A DNA stretch of 64,000 nt from Leptospira biflexa serovar Patoc strain 'Patoc 1 (Paris)' (GCF_000017685.1 NC_010602.1:124001-188000); one strand, 5' to 3'; positions 35,644 to 45,910 are shown, numbered from the stretch's first letter. Translations and numbers: made by a program. The notes: generated by a model from the sequence alone, not told the origin.

Positions 35644-36999
35644 TTAATAAAATACCTGTATTTGAGTTCGGACTACATGATCCCCTTCTGCAGCGGTTGG
35701 GGTACCGGTATAATAAAAATAATCGGTTTGCCACTTGAGATTGTGTTCGGCAAAATAATAGGACAAGGCTCCTCCCACTTCACGAGAATACTTCAAATTG
35801 GGATCAGTTTCTCCGAGTGGCCTAAATTCACCAAATCGAACCACTAATTCATATTGGTTGGTAAACAAATACCCAAGTTGGACAAAATGGCCTTGCCCAC
35901 TTCGAGAATATTCTCTCGAAAGTGCAGAACTTACGGTTCTTTCCACATAAGCCGTGTTTGCTCTACGCCACAACCATTCATATTGAAAGGAGAATCCCAT
36001 CCATTTGAAATAAATATCACCTGCCGCATGACTATAGTTGAATTTTGCAAAACTATATTCAGTACCATGTGTACTCAAAGCTCTGTCTGAGTTTTTGTTA
36101 TAAGCTCCTGAGACACCGAAGGAAATTTTTGGATCTTTGTAACGAGCAAAATCAACCTCAGACAACCAATCATTATCCGAACCTGATTTTGACATCCCAC
36201 CAAAAGGAGAAAAGGTCAATCGAGCAACAGTCAAAACACCTGGAGTTTGTCTTTCGACTCGGTTACGGCCTTGGCCACCAAAAACTCCTAAATAATAAGC
36301 AAACATTCGTTTGCTGCCAAATAGATCCTCTGAAAAAAGGTAAGCTCCCACATCACGATCTAAGTTAAATTCAGCAGTGACCGAAGACCGATCCACCGTT
36401 TGTAAGGCACTCGATGAATTCCAACGTTGCCTGCTAAATGGAATTTTCATTTGTCCAAAAGCAACTTTTACATCGCGGTATTGGTTGTAGATGATATTGG
36501 CATCCCGTAAGGTATTACGCCTTTGGCTTTCCATATCCCGTTCTGCAAAACCCAATTGTAAGTTCACAAGCCAGGTATCGTTGAAAAGGCCCGCCTTCAA
36601 TTGGAGTCTTGTCCTTCTTACAAGGAAGTTGGTTGTGTCTTGGGATGGATCAATTTGGAAACTTTGGTTCCCTTGCAGTTGGGATCGAAACCGAAGTTGG
36701 ATATTGTGTTTCCCGTCATTTGAAGTCCCACGGATCCCTTTCCCAAGACCCGTTTCCCAATTGGATTTGTTTTCGGATGGCGCAGTGACAGTCCCTGTGG
36801 TTGTCGGATTTGGGTTTGTAACATTTGTATTCGATGGTTCCTTTCCAGATGAGGTCACCTCCTTTGTTTCAGCAACCTTGGGTGGTTGTTGGTCTTTGGA
36901 GGCCTCTGGTTTCTCTTGGGAAATCAGGGGAAATGTGGAGAAAGATAGGGCAATTGCCAGAATCGGGGAAAGGAGGAGGGGACGGAAGCGCTGTAACAT
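35644..36999 (-). CDS. Phosphate-selective porin O/P-type outer membrane protein
   Basis: About 451 residues starting at the ATG at 36999 with signal MLQRFRPLLLSPILAIALSFSTFPLIS. A Pro/Thr/Lys-rich linker (about 35-85) precedes a beta-barrel domain of the OprO/OprP class: HNIQLRFRSQLQGN, NFLVRRTRLQLKAGLFNDTWLVNLQLGF, VKVAFGQMKIPFSRQRWNSSSALQ and the C-terminal aromatic strand VRTQIQVFY. It forms an outer-membrane channel, whose anion preference cannot be read from sequence. It is divergent from gmd and followed directly by the cysteine-rich lipoprotein gene. Confidence 0.85.
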   Translation of the reverse strand: MLQRFRPLLLSPILAIALSFSTFPLISQEKPEASKDQQPPKVAETKEVTSSGKEPSNTNVTNPNPTTTGTVTAPSENKSNWETGLGKGIRGTSNDGKHNIQLRFRSQLQGNQSFQIDPSQDTTNFLVRRTRLQLKAGLFNDTWLVNLQLGFAERDMESQRRNTLRDANIIYNQYRDVKVAFGQMKIPFSRQRWNSSSALQTVDRSSVTAEFNLDRDVGAYLFSEDLFGSKRMFAYYLGVFGGQGRNRVERQTPGVLTVARLTFSPFGGMSKSGSDNDWLSEVDFARYKDPKISFGVSGAYNKNSDRALSTHGTEYSFAKFNYSHAAGDIYFKWMGFSFQYEWLWRRANTAYVERTVSSALSREYSRSGQGHFVQLGYLFTNQYELVVRFGEFRPLGETDPNLKYSREVGGALSYYFAEHNLKWQTDYFYYTGTPTAAEGDHVVRTQIQVFY

Positions 37000-37145
37000 G
37001 TTCGTAATAATTGTAATAATTGCCAAAATGTGAAGCAAACGGGAAAAGGCAAAGGGAATTCGGTGGGTATTTGCAGATAATTCATCGTCCCCATAGCAAT
37101 TTTCCTTTTCTTTCGAAAGTATTTTAAAAAACTGTTCTCTGATCT

Positions 37146-38162
37146 ATGAAAAAAGCACTCATCACGGGAATCACGGGCCAAGATGGTTCCTACTTAGCAG
37201 AACTCCTCCTCCAAAAAGGATACGAAGTCCATGGTATCGTTCGTAGAACGAGTTTGTTCAATCGCAATCGGATTGAACAACTCCACGGAAACCCAAACCT
37301 ATTTTTGCACTATGGGGACCTTACCGATTCATCCAATTTGAATCGAATCTTAGAAAAAATCCAACCATCCGAAATTTACAATTTGGCGGCACAGTCCCAT
37401 GTTCAGGTTTCGTTTGAAGTGCCAGAATATACGGCAGAAGTTGATGCTGTAGGAACTTTAAGGATCTTAGATGCCATCAAACAAACAGGCATTAGCTCAA
37501 GGTTCTACCAAGCTTCTACTTCTGAGTTGTATGGTCTTGTACAAGAAGTGCCACAAACAGAAAAAACTCCATTTTACCCACGTTCCCCTTATGCTGTCGC
37601 AAAACTCTATGCCTACTGGGCAGTTGTGAACTATCGTGAAGCTTACAATTTACATGCATCCAATGGAATTTTATTCAACCATGAATCTCCAAGACGTGGT
37701 GAAACCTTTGTCACTCGTAAAATCACTCTCGGTGTTTCTGCCGTCAAAGCAGGAAAACTTCCTTTCATCACAATGGGAAACATTGATTCCAAACGAGATT
37801 GGGGTTATGCACCAGATTATGTTGAGATGATGTGGATGATGTTACAACAAGACAAACCTGATGATTATGTTGTTGCTACCAATGAAACACATACAGTTCG
37901 CGAATTCATCGAAGAATCTTATAAGATTGCAGGTTATGAAGTGGTATGGGAAGGCAAAGAAGACAATGAAATTGGAAAGGACAAAAAAACTGGCCAAGTT
38001 CTAGTCAAAATTGATCCAAAATACTACCGACCTACAGAAGTAGAACTTCTCATTGGAAATCCAGAGAAGGCAAAACGTCAGTTAGGTTGGGAGCCAAAAG
38101 TAAAGTTCAAAGAACTTGTCAAAATTATGATGGAAGCGGACTTAAAGGCACAAGGATTTTAG
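37146..38162 (+). CDS. gmd: GDP-mannose 4,6-dehydratase
   Basis: A 338-residue extended SDR that converts GDP-mannose to GDP-4-keto-6-deoxymannose, precursor of GDP-fucose, GDP-rhamnose and related sugars for surface polysaccharides. The N-terminal [27 protein letters not shown] is diagnostic, as are [37 protein letters not shown] and the catalytic [12 protein letters not shown] (Tyr and Lys). Length fits the family. There is no companion sugar gene beside it. A hairpin at 38193 follows the stop. Confidence 0.95.
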   Translation: MKKALITGITGQDGSYLAELLLQKGYEVHGIVRRTSLFNRNRIEQLHGNPNLFLHYGDLTDSSNLNRILEKIQPSEIYNLAAQSHVQVSFEVPEYTAEVDAVGTLRILDAIKQTGISSRFYQASTSELYGLVQEVPQTEKTPFYPRSPYAVAKLYAYWAVVNYREAYNLHASNGILFNHESPRRGETFVTRKITLGVSAVKAGKLPFITMGNIDSKRDWGYAPDYVEMMWMMLQQDKPDDYVVATNETHTVREFIEESYKIAGYEVVWEGKEDNEIGKDKKTGQVLVKIDPKYYRPTEVELLIGNPEKAKRQLGWEPKVKFKELVKIMMEADLKAQGF

Positions 38163-38192
38163 GCGAATCCTGAATTTAAAAAAAATCATGAA

Positions 38193-38224
38193 CAACAATA
38201 GGATTACTAAAAATCCTATTGTTG
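38193..38224. terminator. 13-bp hairpin terminator
   Basis: Perfect stem CAACAATAGGATT / AATCCTATTGTTG (38193-38205, 38212-38224) with a 6-base loop, between gmd and a convergent broken gene. On the minus strand it is followed by a T-rich run, so it could serve the minus-strand gene as well as gmd. Confidence 0.75.
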
Positions 38225-38283
38225 GAAGACCGTTGAATTGATTGAATAAAATCAAATTCAAAGAAACACCACTGGCCAATCCA

Positions 38284-38711
38284 CTAAAGGGATTTGTAAC
38301 GATTGACAAACTCTTGGTTCACAGCTTTAACAAATTGACTGACGAGAAGAACAAAAAAGAAAACCACTAGCACAAGTGGTGGCATCAAATCATCAGCGGG
38401 AACCACCCATTTTGGTGGACCATATAGCCATTCGGTTCCCAGCACACGGTAATAAAAATTCGATCCCAAAAATAAGAAAGTAGCCAATCCAATAAAAAAC
38501 CAACGAATCATCATGTTTTTTCTAGGAAACATGATAAAAGGGACAATGGAAAAGAGTAAAAACCCAAGAGGAGCTGGGTCATCTGCTTGGAAATAAGTTA
38601 GAGAAAGGATATGAAAATTACTCGCAAAGCACGAGCTTCTTCGTCACTCAAACCTTTGGTAAGTTTTGCCAGTTGTATCCGATAGGATATTTTTTGAAGG
38701 CGTTTGAACAT
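38284..38711 (-). pseudogene. Frameshifted two-to-three-helix membrane protein gene
   Basis: Two overlapping minus-strand frames appear to be parts of one gene. The first starts with ATG at 38711 and reads MFKRLQKISYRIQLAKLTKG then LSDEEARAL before stopping at 38598. The second is open from about 38640, has no usable start codon before the ATG at 38532, and continues SLTYFQADDPAPLGFLLFSI, the membrane helices WFFIGLATFLFLGSNFY and LVLVVFFFVLLVSQF, to the stop at 38284. A single shift around 38611-38635 would join them into one protein of about 140 residues. Either the gene is broken, or the base sequence has an error here, or only the 82-residue C-terminal part is made. Confidence 0.6.
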
Positions 38712-38880
38712 AGGGGAGAATCAAAACGCAAAGGGTGGAAAAATCAAATCAAATTGGGAATAGAAACATTCGAAGAAATGGAGTAGGAGATGCCCCCAAA
38801 GGAATCTCAAATCATAATGTTAAGATCGGAAAACCAAATGGGGTAGAAAGTGAAGCGCGTATTACGATATTGTAATGGAA

Positions 38881-39186
38881 TTAGATTCCAAAAAATTGAT
38901 CTAACATCAATTTCTTTAGAGTTTCTTTCAATTTATCTTGGATGTTTACAATTTTGACTGTCATTTTCTTTTCATCTGCTTTGTTTTTGAAGGAAAGCAA
39001 TCGAGAGATCCCAAGGGAACTCACAATCACTACTTTTTCCAAATCCAAATAGATCTCTTGGACATTCTTTTCTAAAATATCCGCGAGAATTTCACGCAAT
39101 TCAGGTGCATTTCCATCCAAAATCTGGTCCATAAAACGAACGCGGATCGTGTTTCCTTTTTCTTCGACTAGTATCTTATCACTCAT
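38881..39186 (-). CDS. STAS-domain anti-sigma factor antagonist-like protein
   Basis: A 101-residue single STAS domain: an opening strand pair IRVRFMDQILDGNAPELREIL, then EIYLDLEKVVIVSSLGISRLLSFKNKA, where the SS of VSSLGI sits at the position of the phosphorylated serine of SpoIIAA/RsbV proteins. It probably takes part in a partner-switching cascade in the cytoplasm; the partner kinase and phosphatase are not in the window. The cNMP regulator gene is 48 bases upstream on the same strand. Confidence 0.85.
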   Translation of the reverse strand: MSDKILVEEKGNTIRVRFMDQILDGNAPELREILADILEKNVQEIYLDLEKVVIVSSLGISRLLSFKNKADEKKMTVKIVNIQDKLKETLKKLMLDQFFGI

Positions 39187-39234
39187 ATTTCTTTGGCCTC
39201 TAACATTAGTCAGGAGAATTCAGATGGCAAGAAG

Positions 39235-40446
39235 TTATTTCAACTTCTTCAGCTTATTCTCCATGTTAGCCTTCTTATGATAGAATTGGACGAGTTTTTC
39301 TAGCTCTGCCATATCAGAACAAACAATTTTTCCCATATCCATTCGAATAAATTTATTATTTTTCATGATATCGGAAATGATGAGTTCGTCTTTCGGATCC
39401 GTGAGACCGACCATTTTGAGTAAGTCCTTGGTACCAATTTCAAAATTATAAGCTTGTTTGGGTGCCACTTTGATTCGGTTTTTTTCTGCCAACGTCATCA
39501 GTGTATCGACAATGCGACCTTGAGGGTCTTTCAAAAGTAAATTTGCTAATTGTTTGTAATCAATCCAAATCCGTTCTGATAAAAGGGTAATGAGGCGAGT
39601 GGCCAGTTGCGGTTGTGCTTTTACCATTCCCTCGAAGTTTGCTTTGTTGATGGCAAGTAGTTCTACATCACCCGCTGCCACTGCCGAAGCAGAGCGAGGT
39701 TTGTTATCAAGGATTGCCATCTCACCAAAAATGTCTCCCGCTTGGAGGACAGCGAGCATCACTTCATTTTGGTTTACGATTTTGGAAATTTTTACCTTCC
39801 CACTTTGTAAAATGAATAATTCCTTACCAGGTTCATGCTCACAAAAGATCATCTCGCTGTCTTTGTAGTTCCGATTGAATTTTGTATAATCAATGGGAGC
39901 GGACTGGAATGCTTGGTTCATGGTTTGTAATCGCAGTTTTGCCTGCGGTACAAATTGACCATTGGGAAGGTGTTTTAAATAACTTTGGTATGCAAAGGTG
40001 GCATGAGACGTGTTTTGCTGTTGGAAGTAGTATTCCCCAATCTTAAACAGTTCGTTTGGATCTTCTTCTACTGCGTTTCGAAAGGATAACCGAGTGATGG
40101 TGGTATCAAATTGTCGTAACTTCATGGAGAAGAAACGTATGATATTCATTGCCACAGCTGTGGATTTTTGGATGAGAGTCCCGAATTGGTCGTAACTCAC
40201 AGAGATTAACGATACATTCGTAAGGGAAGTTGCTGATTCAATTTGAGGGTGTTGGCTCATCGCCGCCACTACACCGAAAAAGTCACCAGGTCCTAAAACC
40301 TGATTGGGGTCTTCTCCGACAACAGCCGTCTCACGCGTGACACGTACTTTTCCCTCGCGGATGATATAGAAATTGTTCGCATCCTTTTTCCCCTCTACAA
40401 TGATGTAGGAGTTCGCCGGGAAAGTAACCATTTGAAAAAACGACAT
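39235..40446 (-). CDS. Crp-like protein with two cNMP-binding domains
   Basis: A 403-residue protein. Two cyclic-nucleotide-binding-type domains lie at about 5-120 (GKKDANNFYIIREGKVRV...VLGPGDFFGVVAAM) and 200-310 (EPGKELFILQSGKVKISKIV...LQAGDIFGEMAILDNKPRSASAVAA), separated by a helical, TPR-like linker (NELFKIGEYYFQQQNTSHATFAYQSYLKHLPNGQ). The last 80 residues could form a winged helix of Crp type (GRIVDTLMTLAEKNR...FEIGTKDLLKMVGL). The second domain has the fuller phosphate-binding cassette (GEMAILDNKPRSA). Role: probable regulator; DNA binding is inferred. Confidence 0.85.
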   Translation of the reverse strand: MSFFQMVTFPANSYIIVEGKKDANNFYIIREGKVRVTRETAVVGEDPNQVLGPGDFFGVVAAMSQHPQIESATSLTNVSLISVSYDQFGTLIQKSTAVAMNIIRFFSMKLRQFDTTITRLSFRNAVEEDPNELFKIGEYYFQQQNTSHATFAYQSYLKHLPNGQFVPQAKLRLQTMNQAFQSAPIDYTKFNRNYKDSEMIFCEHEPGKELFILQSGKVKISKIVNQNEVMLAVLQAGDIFGEMAILDNKPRSASAVAAGDVELLAINKANFEGMVKAQPQLATRLITLLSERIWIDYKQLANLLLKDPQGRIVDTLMTLAEKNRIKVAPKQAYNFEIGTKDLLKMVGLTDPKDELIISDIMKNNKFIRMDMGKIVCSDMAELEKLVQFYHKKANMENKLKKLK

Positions 40447-40524
40447 TCTTAAATCTCTGGACCCTTTTTGCTCAACGTGCCTAGTTTATTATCGGAGATC
40501 CCTAGGGCAATATTTTCGTAAAAA

Positions 40525-41055
40525 TTACTTATTTTTACTCTCTCCTAAAATTTCCATCTGAGTCAGTTCTAATTCTGCTTCTTGAGCAATTTTACTGGAA
40601 TACGTATTTTTGATAATGTCCTGAAAAATCTGATATGCCTTATCTTCTCGGCCCATACGCACATAGGCTTTACCAGAGATTAAATAAGATTCGAGACCTT
40701 CTTCTGTATTCGGATATTCTTTATAAATTTTCAGTTCATTTTCGGCAAGGGCTAAAATGTCGCCAGTCATTCGGTAATTGGCGCTCAATGTTTTCCGGAC
40801 TTCTCGCGTTTTGGGATGTCCTGGGTATAGGATCAAAAAACTTTTGCAAGTTTCCACTGATTGGTAATGGTTCCTATCTTCTAAAAATTCCTTGGCCTTT
40901 TGGAAAAGTAAGTCACCTTGTTTGTCCCTCTCTTTGGCAAAAACAGTTTGTGTGGAACGTTCTGCTTGGAGGGAAAGAAAAGATCCCGTTCCAAAGAAAA
41001 TAAGGAACAAAAGTCCAAACGAAAAACCCAGCCATTGTTTAGAATTCTGTCTCAT
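40525..41055 (-). CDS. Exported TPR-like protein
   Basis: A 176-residue protein with an N-terminal signal or anchor (FSFGLLFLIFFGTGSFLSLQAE) and about three tetratricopeptide-like helical pairs (QKAKEFLEDRNHYQSVETCKSFLILYPGHPK, LAENELKIYKEYPNTEEGLES, KAYVRMGREDKAYQIFQDII). Such proteins organise complexes in the periplasm. Its ATG overlaps the stop of the vWA gene (TAATG), so both are produced together; a joint role is likely. Confidence 0.8.
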   Translation of the reverse strand: MRQNSKQWLGFSFGLLFLIFFGTGSFLSLQAERSTQTVFAKERDKQGDLLFQKAKEFLEDRNHYQSVETCKSFLILYPGHPKTREVRKTLSANYRMTGDILALAENELKIYKEYPNTEEGLESYLISGKAYVRMGREDKAYQIFQDIIKNTYSSKIAQEAELELTQMEILGESKNK

Positions 41056-42176
41056 TACCTATCATTTCGGTCAAAACCCGGTTTCTCGTGAATGGGTTTT
41101 TCCACAGATAAGGCAATAATTTTGGGAACTCCCGACATATCCCAAAGTTCTAGGGATGATTTCAGCCGTTTTCCAGTGGGAAGCGACAAAACGAATCGAC
41201 CCTTTCCCTCTTTCCCTTCCTTTAATTCCACCAATTGTTTGACTGTGTCTCCCATCCTTCGTTCTCTCAGCGGTGGAATGGGAAAACTCCTTCGTTTTTC
41301 TTCCTCAGGGTAGAGGTACAGTTGGATCATGTATTGGGTGGGATGTGTTGCCGAATATTCATAATTGACAATGTATCCATTTTCAGATCCTTCCTCATAC
41401 GGAAGGATGCTCACAATTTGGATCATCCCTTGGTTTGGGAGAGTCGGAATCGGAGCCACTGGAGAAACCTTCACTGGAGGAGAGAGTGATGGAATTGTCG
41501 ATTCTTTGGTTTCCAGATGGGCAAAAATCCTTTGGAAGGAACGGTCGTAGTCTTCTGGCGTTTTGAGCGGAAAATAATTTCCATCCCCAAGGATCGAGAG
41601 TCGTTTTAAGTCTTCTTCCCCTTTGGGATCAATGTCTATGCCTAGGATCTGCAATCGAAATTTTTTTCCTGATTGTCGTAAGTTGTACAAAACTGATTTT
41701 GGGTCCCCTTCACAACTTTCCACACCATCGGATATGAATATAATTTCAGTTTCCAATTGATCACTCAAAAGGTATTCACCTACGACTTGTAAGGTTTGGG
41801 CAATAGGAGTGGAACCGGCTGGCACAATAGTCGTCAGTTTTTGACTCACAATGGAGGCTCCCCCCTTTTGGATGGGGTGGTAGAGTCTTGCTGATTGACA
41901 TCCTGCAATCCGATTTCCATAGGCGACAAGTCCCACACTGGCATCTTTCGGAAGACCACCTAACACCTGTATGAGTTTTTCTTTGGCAACCGCCATCCGA
42001 GTTTTTCCATCCCATTTTTCGGACATGGAACCACTGGCATCTAAGATGAAAACATAACGTTTGTTATGATTTGATTGGGGTAAAAGTGAAAGGTGTAAAA
42101 AGAATAGGACAACAGGAATCAGAAGAAAAATAATTTTGAGTGGGAATTTCCCACACCCCACCATCTGAGATTCCAT
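41055..42176 (-). CDS. von Willebrand factor A-domain protein
   Basis: A protein of about 373 residues with an N-terminal membrane anchor (IIFLLIPVVLFFLHLSLLP) and a vWA domain carrying a full metal-ion-dependent adhesion site: DASGS, the threonine of GSTPIAQTL and the aspartate of FISDGVESCEG. The C-terminal 130 residues are a separate beta domain. It resembles exported Ca-activated-channel-like proteins. The start is uncertain among GTG 42188, ATG 42176 and ATG 42164. It is followed directly by the TPR gene, a pairing reminiscent of BatA/BatB-type loci. Confidence 0.82.
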   Translation of the reverse strand: MESQMVGCGKFPLKIIFLLIPVVLFFLHLSLLPQSNHNKRYVFILDASGSMSEKWDGKTRMAVAKEKLIQVLGGLPKDASVGLVAYGNRIAGCQSARLYHPIQKGGASIVSQKLTTIVPAGSTPIAQTLQVVGEYLLSDQLETEIIFISDGVESCEGDPKSVLYNLRQSGKKFRLQILGIDIDPKGEEDLKRLSILGDGNYFPLKTPEDYDRSFQRIFAHLETKESTIPSLSPPVKVSPVAPIPTLPNQGMIQIVSILPYEEGSENGYIVNYEYSATHPTQYMIQLYLYPEEEKRRSFPIPPLRERRMGDTVKQLVELKEGKEGKGRFVLSLPTGKRLKSSLELWDMSGVPKIIALSVEKPIHEKPGFDRNDR

Positions 42177-42220
42177 TTGTTTTCGCACTTGTACAAGATC
42201 GGCGAAAAATCCATTTCCCC

Positions 42221-42847
42221 TTAGAGGGATTTGGGGTCCAAATATGGCGGTTTTGTGAGGTTTGGTTGCACAATTTGGGGAGATCGATCAAATGGAGAGT
42301 GTTCTTTTAAGAATCGTAAGATCATCTCACACGTGGCACCCCATAAAAGACCATCTGGTAAATCAAAATAATAGGCAAAATGGTTTGGTTCTCGACCTGG
42401 GATTTGGATCGCATAAAAGGGTCTCGTCCAAAGATCAGAAAATGGTAAGAGGATGATCCTTTCCACTTCGTCTTTGTTTTGGGAAAAAGTAAAATCACCA
42501 TCATACTTTGCCAAAAAAGGGGTGATGTGAAACCCAGTGCGAGTGTGTAATCCTTGTAATTTGCCTAAAATATCGAGCGCAGTTCGTTCCACGCCCATTT
42601 CTTCTTCCCATTCCCGAAGGGCAGTGACAAGCAAATTGGGATCAGATGTTTCCATCACTCCCCCAGGAAAGGAGATTTGTCCTGGGTGACTTTTTAAGTG
42701 TTTGGCACGTTCTGTGAGAATGATCCCCTCTGCAGTTTCTTTGGAACCAAACAGAGGAAAGATGACACCGGATTTTGTTTCCGATGTATCAGGGATTGCA
42801 TCGAAGTCCCTTGAAAGTTGATTTACAAAGGACTGGTAGGGTAACAT
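42221..42847 (-). CDS. Nudix hydrolase, CoA pyrophosphatase-like
   Basis: A 208-residue Nudix protein. The sequence SHPGQISFPGGVMETSDPNLLVTALREWEEEMGV holds the Nudix helix (REWEEEMG) preceded by the UPF0035-type HxGQISFPGG, which points to the NudL/coenzyme A pyrophosphatase subgroup. It would cleave CoA or related nucleotide diphosphates in the cytoplasm. The ATG at 42847 shares its A with the TGA of the RNase D gene (TGATG). Confidence 0.88.
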   Translation of the reverse strand: MLPYQSFVNQLSRDFDAIPDTSETKSGVIFPLFGSKETAEGIILTERAKHLKSHPGQISFPGGVMETSDPNLLVTALREWEEEMGVERTALDILGKLQGLHTRTGFHITPFLAKYDGDFTFSQNKDEVERIILLPFSDLWTRPFYAIQIPGREPNHFAYYFDLPDGLLWGATCEMILRFLKEHSPFDRSPQIVQPNLTKPPYLDPKSL

Positions 42848-44067
42848 CAACCCTCGTCTTTCGAGTTTTGGTTTTGTTTTTTCCTACGTTTGGCTACAAA
42901 TGCTTCTTTGGAACGGATGGCAACCAATCGGTTGATCATCGAATCAAAAGGGAGTCCTTGGATGGCAGCAAGTAAACTTGGACCATAGTTTTGTACTTTC
43001 CAATCAGAGAATACATTCAGGGCTTTTAATTCTTCTAAGTTTTTAGGAGCTGCTCTTAAAACAGTGATGAGTTGTTTATTGGATGGTAAAAGAGAATGTT
43101 CCATTCGTCTAGCACGCATAATGCGAAGACGCCATTTTTTAGCGTTTTGGAATTTATGATTTTCATCTTCGTTTAAATCTTCCCCATGTCGTTTGGAGAG
43201 TTCCGAAGTATCAATAGGATCATTGTATTCCGCAATGAGTAATTTATAAATCTCAGTACCATCTTTTTTTCCAAACCATTCAATACATTTTTCTTCGTTT
43301 GGTTGTTCTTTGACTGATTGAGATAATCTGTCATTATTAAAGACGCGAAAACTTGCTTTGTTGATTCGTTTTGCTTTTTCATCTCGGTAACGAAGTAGTT
43401 CTAAAATTTTTCGACGTTCGAGAGGGGTGAAATTGAGAATGTCAGGAAATTTTCCAAGGGAAAATCCTTCCCCTTCCTTGGCTACGTAATCTTCCGAAGC
43501 AATGAAATCAAATTCAGACTTGGCTTCATCATACAAAGACCTGCGTTTGAGATCTTCTTCCATTTTTAACCAAATGGATTCTAAATAGGCTGTGTCGAGG
43601 GCGGCATACTTGAGTTGTTGTTTTTGCAGAGGGCGAATTTCCCAATTGGACTTTTGTTCCACTTTGGAAAGGGTTACCTTGTGGTAGTGTTCCACAACAA
43701 ATGACAACGAACTTTGTTCCAAAGACAATAATCGAGAGCTGATCATCGTATCCGCCGTGTTCACAAATTTGAACCCAAAGTCACGTTTGAGGGCTTTGAT
43801 GTCATCTTGTGCGGAATGGAAGATTTTCAGAATATTGGGATCTTCAAACAAAGGACCCAAAGCTGACAAATTTGTGATTTTTAGCGGGTCTATGAGGTAG
43901 TTTTTGCCATTGGAATTGATCTGAATGAGACAAACTTTGGGATAATATGTGTAATAACCCGAAGACTCTGTGTCAATCGACATGATTTTGGACTGCCTTA
44001 GATTGATCAGGGCCAAATCCAAAGCTTTTGCTGTATCGACGAGAATATAGTTGGAATTGATTTGCAT
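42847..44067 (-). CDS. rnd: Ribonuclease D
   Basis: A 406-residue 3'-5' exoribonuclease of the DEDDy class acting in tRNA and stable RNA maturation. Exonuclease motifs are SIDTESSGYY (Asp, Glu), FHSAQDDIKALKRDFG (Asp) and LKYAALDTAYL (Tyr...Asp). C-terminal regions fit HRDC-type domains (around 210-290 and 320-390; LTPLERRKILELLRYRDEKAKRINK). Length is slightly above that of the E. coli enzyme. It is divergent from purF with 41 bases between starts. Confidence 0.9.
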   Translation of the reverse strand: MQINSNYILVDTAKALDLALINLRQSKIMSIDTESSGYYTYYPKVCLIQINSNGKNYLIDPLKITNLSALGPLFEDPNILKIFHSAQDDIKALKRDFGFKFVNTADTMISSRLLSLEQSSLSFVVEHYHKVTLSKVEQKSNWEIRPLQKQQLKYAALDTAYLESIWLKMEEDLKRRSLYDEAKSEFDFIASEDYVAKEGEGFSLGKFPDILNFTPLERRKILELLRYRDEKAKRINKASFRVFNNDRLSQSVKEQPNEEKCIEWFGKKDGTEIYKLLIAEYNDPIDTSELSKRHGEDLNEDENHKFQNAKKWRLRIMRARRMEHSLLPSNKQLITVLRAAPKNLEELKALNVFSDWKVQNYGPSLLAAIQGLPFDSMINRLVAIRSKEAFVAKRRKKQNQNSKDEG

Positions 44068-44108
44068 CTAATTGGGATTATGGAAATACTGCAATTGTCA
44101 TTCTAACA

Positions 44109-45536
44109 ATGATTCTCCAATCTGACAAACCAAAAGAAGAATGTGCCATATACGGCATCTACAATAGCAAGGAAGCTGCTAATTTTACCTACCTAGGTTT
44201 GTACTCAATGCAACACCGAGGCCAGGAGTCCAGTGGGATCGTATCCACCGATGGTTCCCACTTATACCGGTATGCCAATATGGGCCTTGTGGCAAATATC
44301 TTCACCCAACCGAAGATCAAAGAGCTCATAGGGGATGCGGCCATTGGCCACAACCGGTATTCCACAACGGGGGCGAGTTTTTTACGAAATGCGCAGCCCG
44401 TCCGAGTGGAATCTCACTTGGGACCTGTGGCACTTGCCCATAATGGAAACCTTGTCAACTCTTGGGACATCCGAAACCGGCTGGAAAGGGATGGATCCAT
44501 CTTCCAAACCACCATTGATTCGGAAGTGATTGTCCACCTGATGGCGAAAAGCCATAAAACAGACCTACTCGAAGCTCTCTGTGAATCTCTTGCCCAGGTG
44601 CGAGGGGCCTATTCGTTGTTAGTATTAACTCCTAGATATCTAATCGCGGTCAGGGATCCGAATGGGTTCCGACCACTTGTCATGGGGAAACGATCTGACG
44701 GAGCCATTGTCTTTGCATCTGAAACTTGTGCTTTTGACATTACGGATACAGAATATGTGAGAGATGTGGAACCGGGGGAAATGGTTGTCATCGACCATAC
44801 AGGCATGCGTTCCCTCTACCCATTCCCCAAGGCAAAACCAAGTCTTTGTATTTTTGAATATATCTATTTCGCAAGACCTGATTCCTATATTTTTGAAGAA
44901 TCTGTCTACAAAGTGAGAAAGTCTCTCGGTCGCCAATTAGCGCGTGTTATGCCAGTTGAGGCCGATGTAGTCATACCAGTCCCAGATTCCGCAAACATTG
45001 CCGCCCTTGGTTACAGTGAAGAGTCCGGGATCCCTTACCAAAGTGGATTGGTTCGTTCTCATTACATAGGTCGAACCTTTATCGAACCGGACCAAAAAAT
45101 CCGAGACTTTGGAGCCAAAATCAAATACAATGTGGTAAAGGAAGTTGTGAACGGAAAACGAGTGGTCATCATCGACGACTCGGTAATGCGTGGAACCACA
45201 AGCCGTAAAATCATCAAAATGATTCGAAATGCTGGTGCCAAAGAAATCCATTTTCGAGTGTCCGCACCTCCAACGGTGGCTCCTTGTTATTATGGAATCG
45301 ATATTCCAACTCACAAAGAACTCATTGCATCAACCCATAGCATTGAGGAAATCCAGAAATACTTACGTGTGGACTCCCTCGCCTACCTTACGTTAGATAG
45401 GATGCACAAAGCAGTGGAAGGCCACAAAGGTGGTGGATTTTGTGATGCTTGTTTTACATCCAATTATCCAGTAGAATTCCAAGACCACGCGGGAAACCAA
45501 AAGTCACTATTTACGGAATACGCAACGGAAGAGTGA
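44109..45536 (+). CDS. purF: Amidophosphoribosyltransferase
   Basis: A 475-residue enzyme for the first step of purine synthesis (PRPP plus glutamine to phosphoribosylamine). An 11-residue propeptide precedes the catalytic Cys12 (EECAIYGIY). The glutaminase half shows [13 protein letters not shown] and GHNRYSTTG; the PRPP half has [17 protein letters not shown]. Cysteines in [20 protein letters not shown] and FCDACF match the four iron-sulfur ligands of the Bacillus-type enzyme. Its TGA overlaps the queD ATG. Confidence 0.97.
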   Translation: MILQSDKPKEECAIYGIYNSKEAANFTYLGLYSMQHRGQESSGIVSTDGSHLYRYANMGLVANIFTQPKIKELIGDAAIGHNRYSTTGASFLRNAQPVRVESHLGPVALAHNGNLVNSWDIRNRLERDGSIFQTTIDSEVIVHLMAKSHKTDLLEALCESLAQVRGAYSLLVLTPRYLIAVRDPNGFRPLVMGKRSDGAIVFASETCAFDITDTEYVRDVEPGEMVVIDHTGMRSLYPFPKAKPSLCIFEYIYFARPDSYIFEESVYKVRKSLGRQLARVMPVEADVVIPVPDSANIAALGYSEESGIPYQSGLVRSHYIGRTFIEPDQKIRDFGAKIKYNVVKEVVNGKRVVIIDDSVMRGTTSRKIIKMIRNAGAKEIHFRVSAPPTVAPCYYGIDIPTHKELIASTHSIEEIQKYLRVDSLAYLTLDRMHKAVEGHKGGGFCDACFTSNYPVEFQDHAGNQKSLFTEYATEE

Positions 45537-45910
45537 TGGAAGAGATCGAACTTTCCAAAACCTTTGGTTTTGAAGCTGCCCATTTTTTACCGAATGTTCC
45601 AGAAGGACACAAATGCAAACGGATGCATGGCCACAGCTTTCGTTTTGCAGTGTATTTAAAGGGTGAAATTGATCCCCATACAGGTTGGATCATGGATTTT
45701 GGGGAATTAAAATCGATCGTAAAACCAATCTTAGATGAACATTTGGATCATTATGTATTGAATGATGTTCCTGGTTTAGAAAATCCAACCAGCGAAAACA
45801 TTGCTGTTTGGCTTTGGAACCAACTGAAACCAAAACTTCCCTTACTCGATAAAATCACATTGTATGAAACTTGCACGAGTTCTTGTGTGTACAGGGGTCC
45901 AAAAAAGTAA
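45536..45910 (+). CDS. queD: 6-carboxytetrahydropterin synthase
   Basis: A 124-residue QueD starting [19 protein letters not shown]. Zinc ligands are His in EAAHFLP and the pair in RMHGHSF; the catalytic cysteine is in [10 protein letters not shown]. The stretch [28 protein letters not shown] and the end YETCTSSC fit the family. It converts dihydroneopterin triphosphate in the queuosine pathway. Its start shares bases with the purF stop and its own stop abuts the queC start, so purF-queD-queC is one coupled unit. Confidence 0.94.
   Translation: MEEIELSKTFGFEAAHFLPNVPEGHKCKRMHGHSFRFAVYLKGEIDPHTGWIMDFGELKSIVKPILDEHLDHYVLNDVPGLENPTSENIAVWLWNQLKPKLPLLDKITLYETCTSSCVYRGPKK

Noticed and set aside
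38142..38309. Minus-strand TTG-started frame of 55 codons with a strong hydrophobic helix, overlapping the ends of gmd and of the broken membrane gene
   Set aside because: The hydrophobicity can be explained by T-rich DNA, the frame overlaps two genes and a terminator hairpin, and the ribosome site is too close to the TTG.
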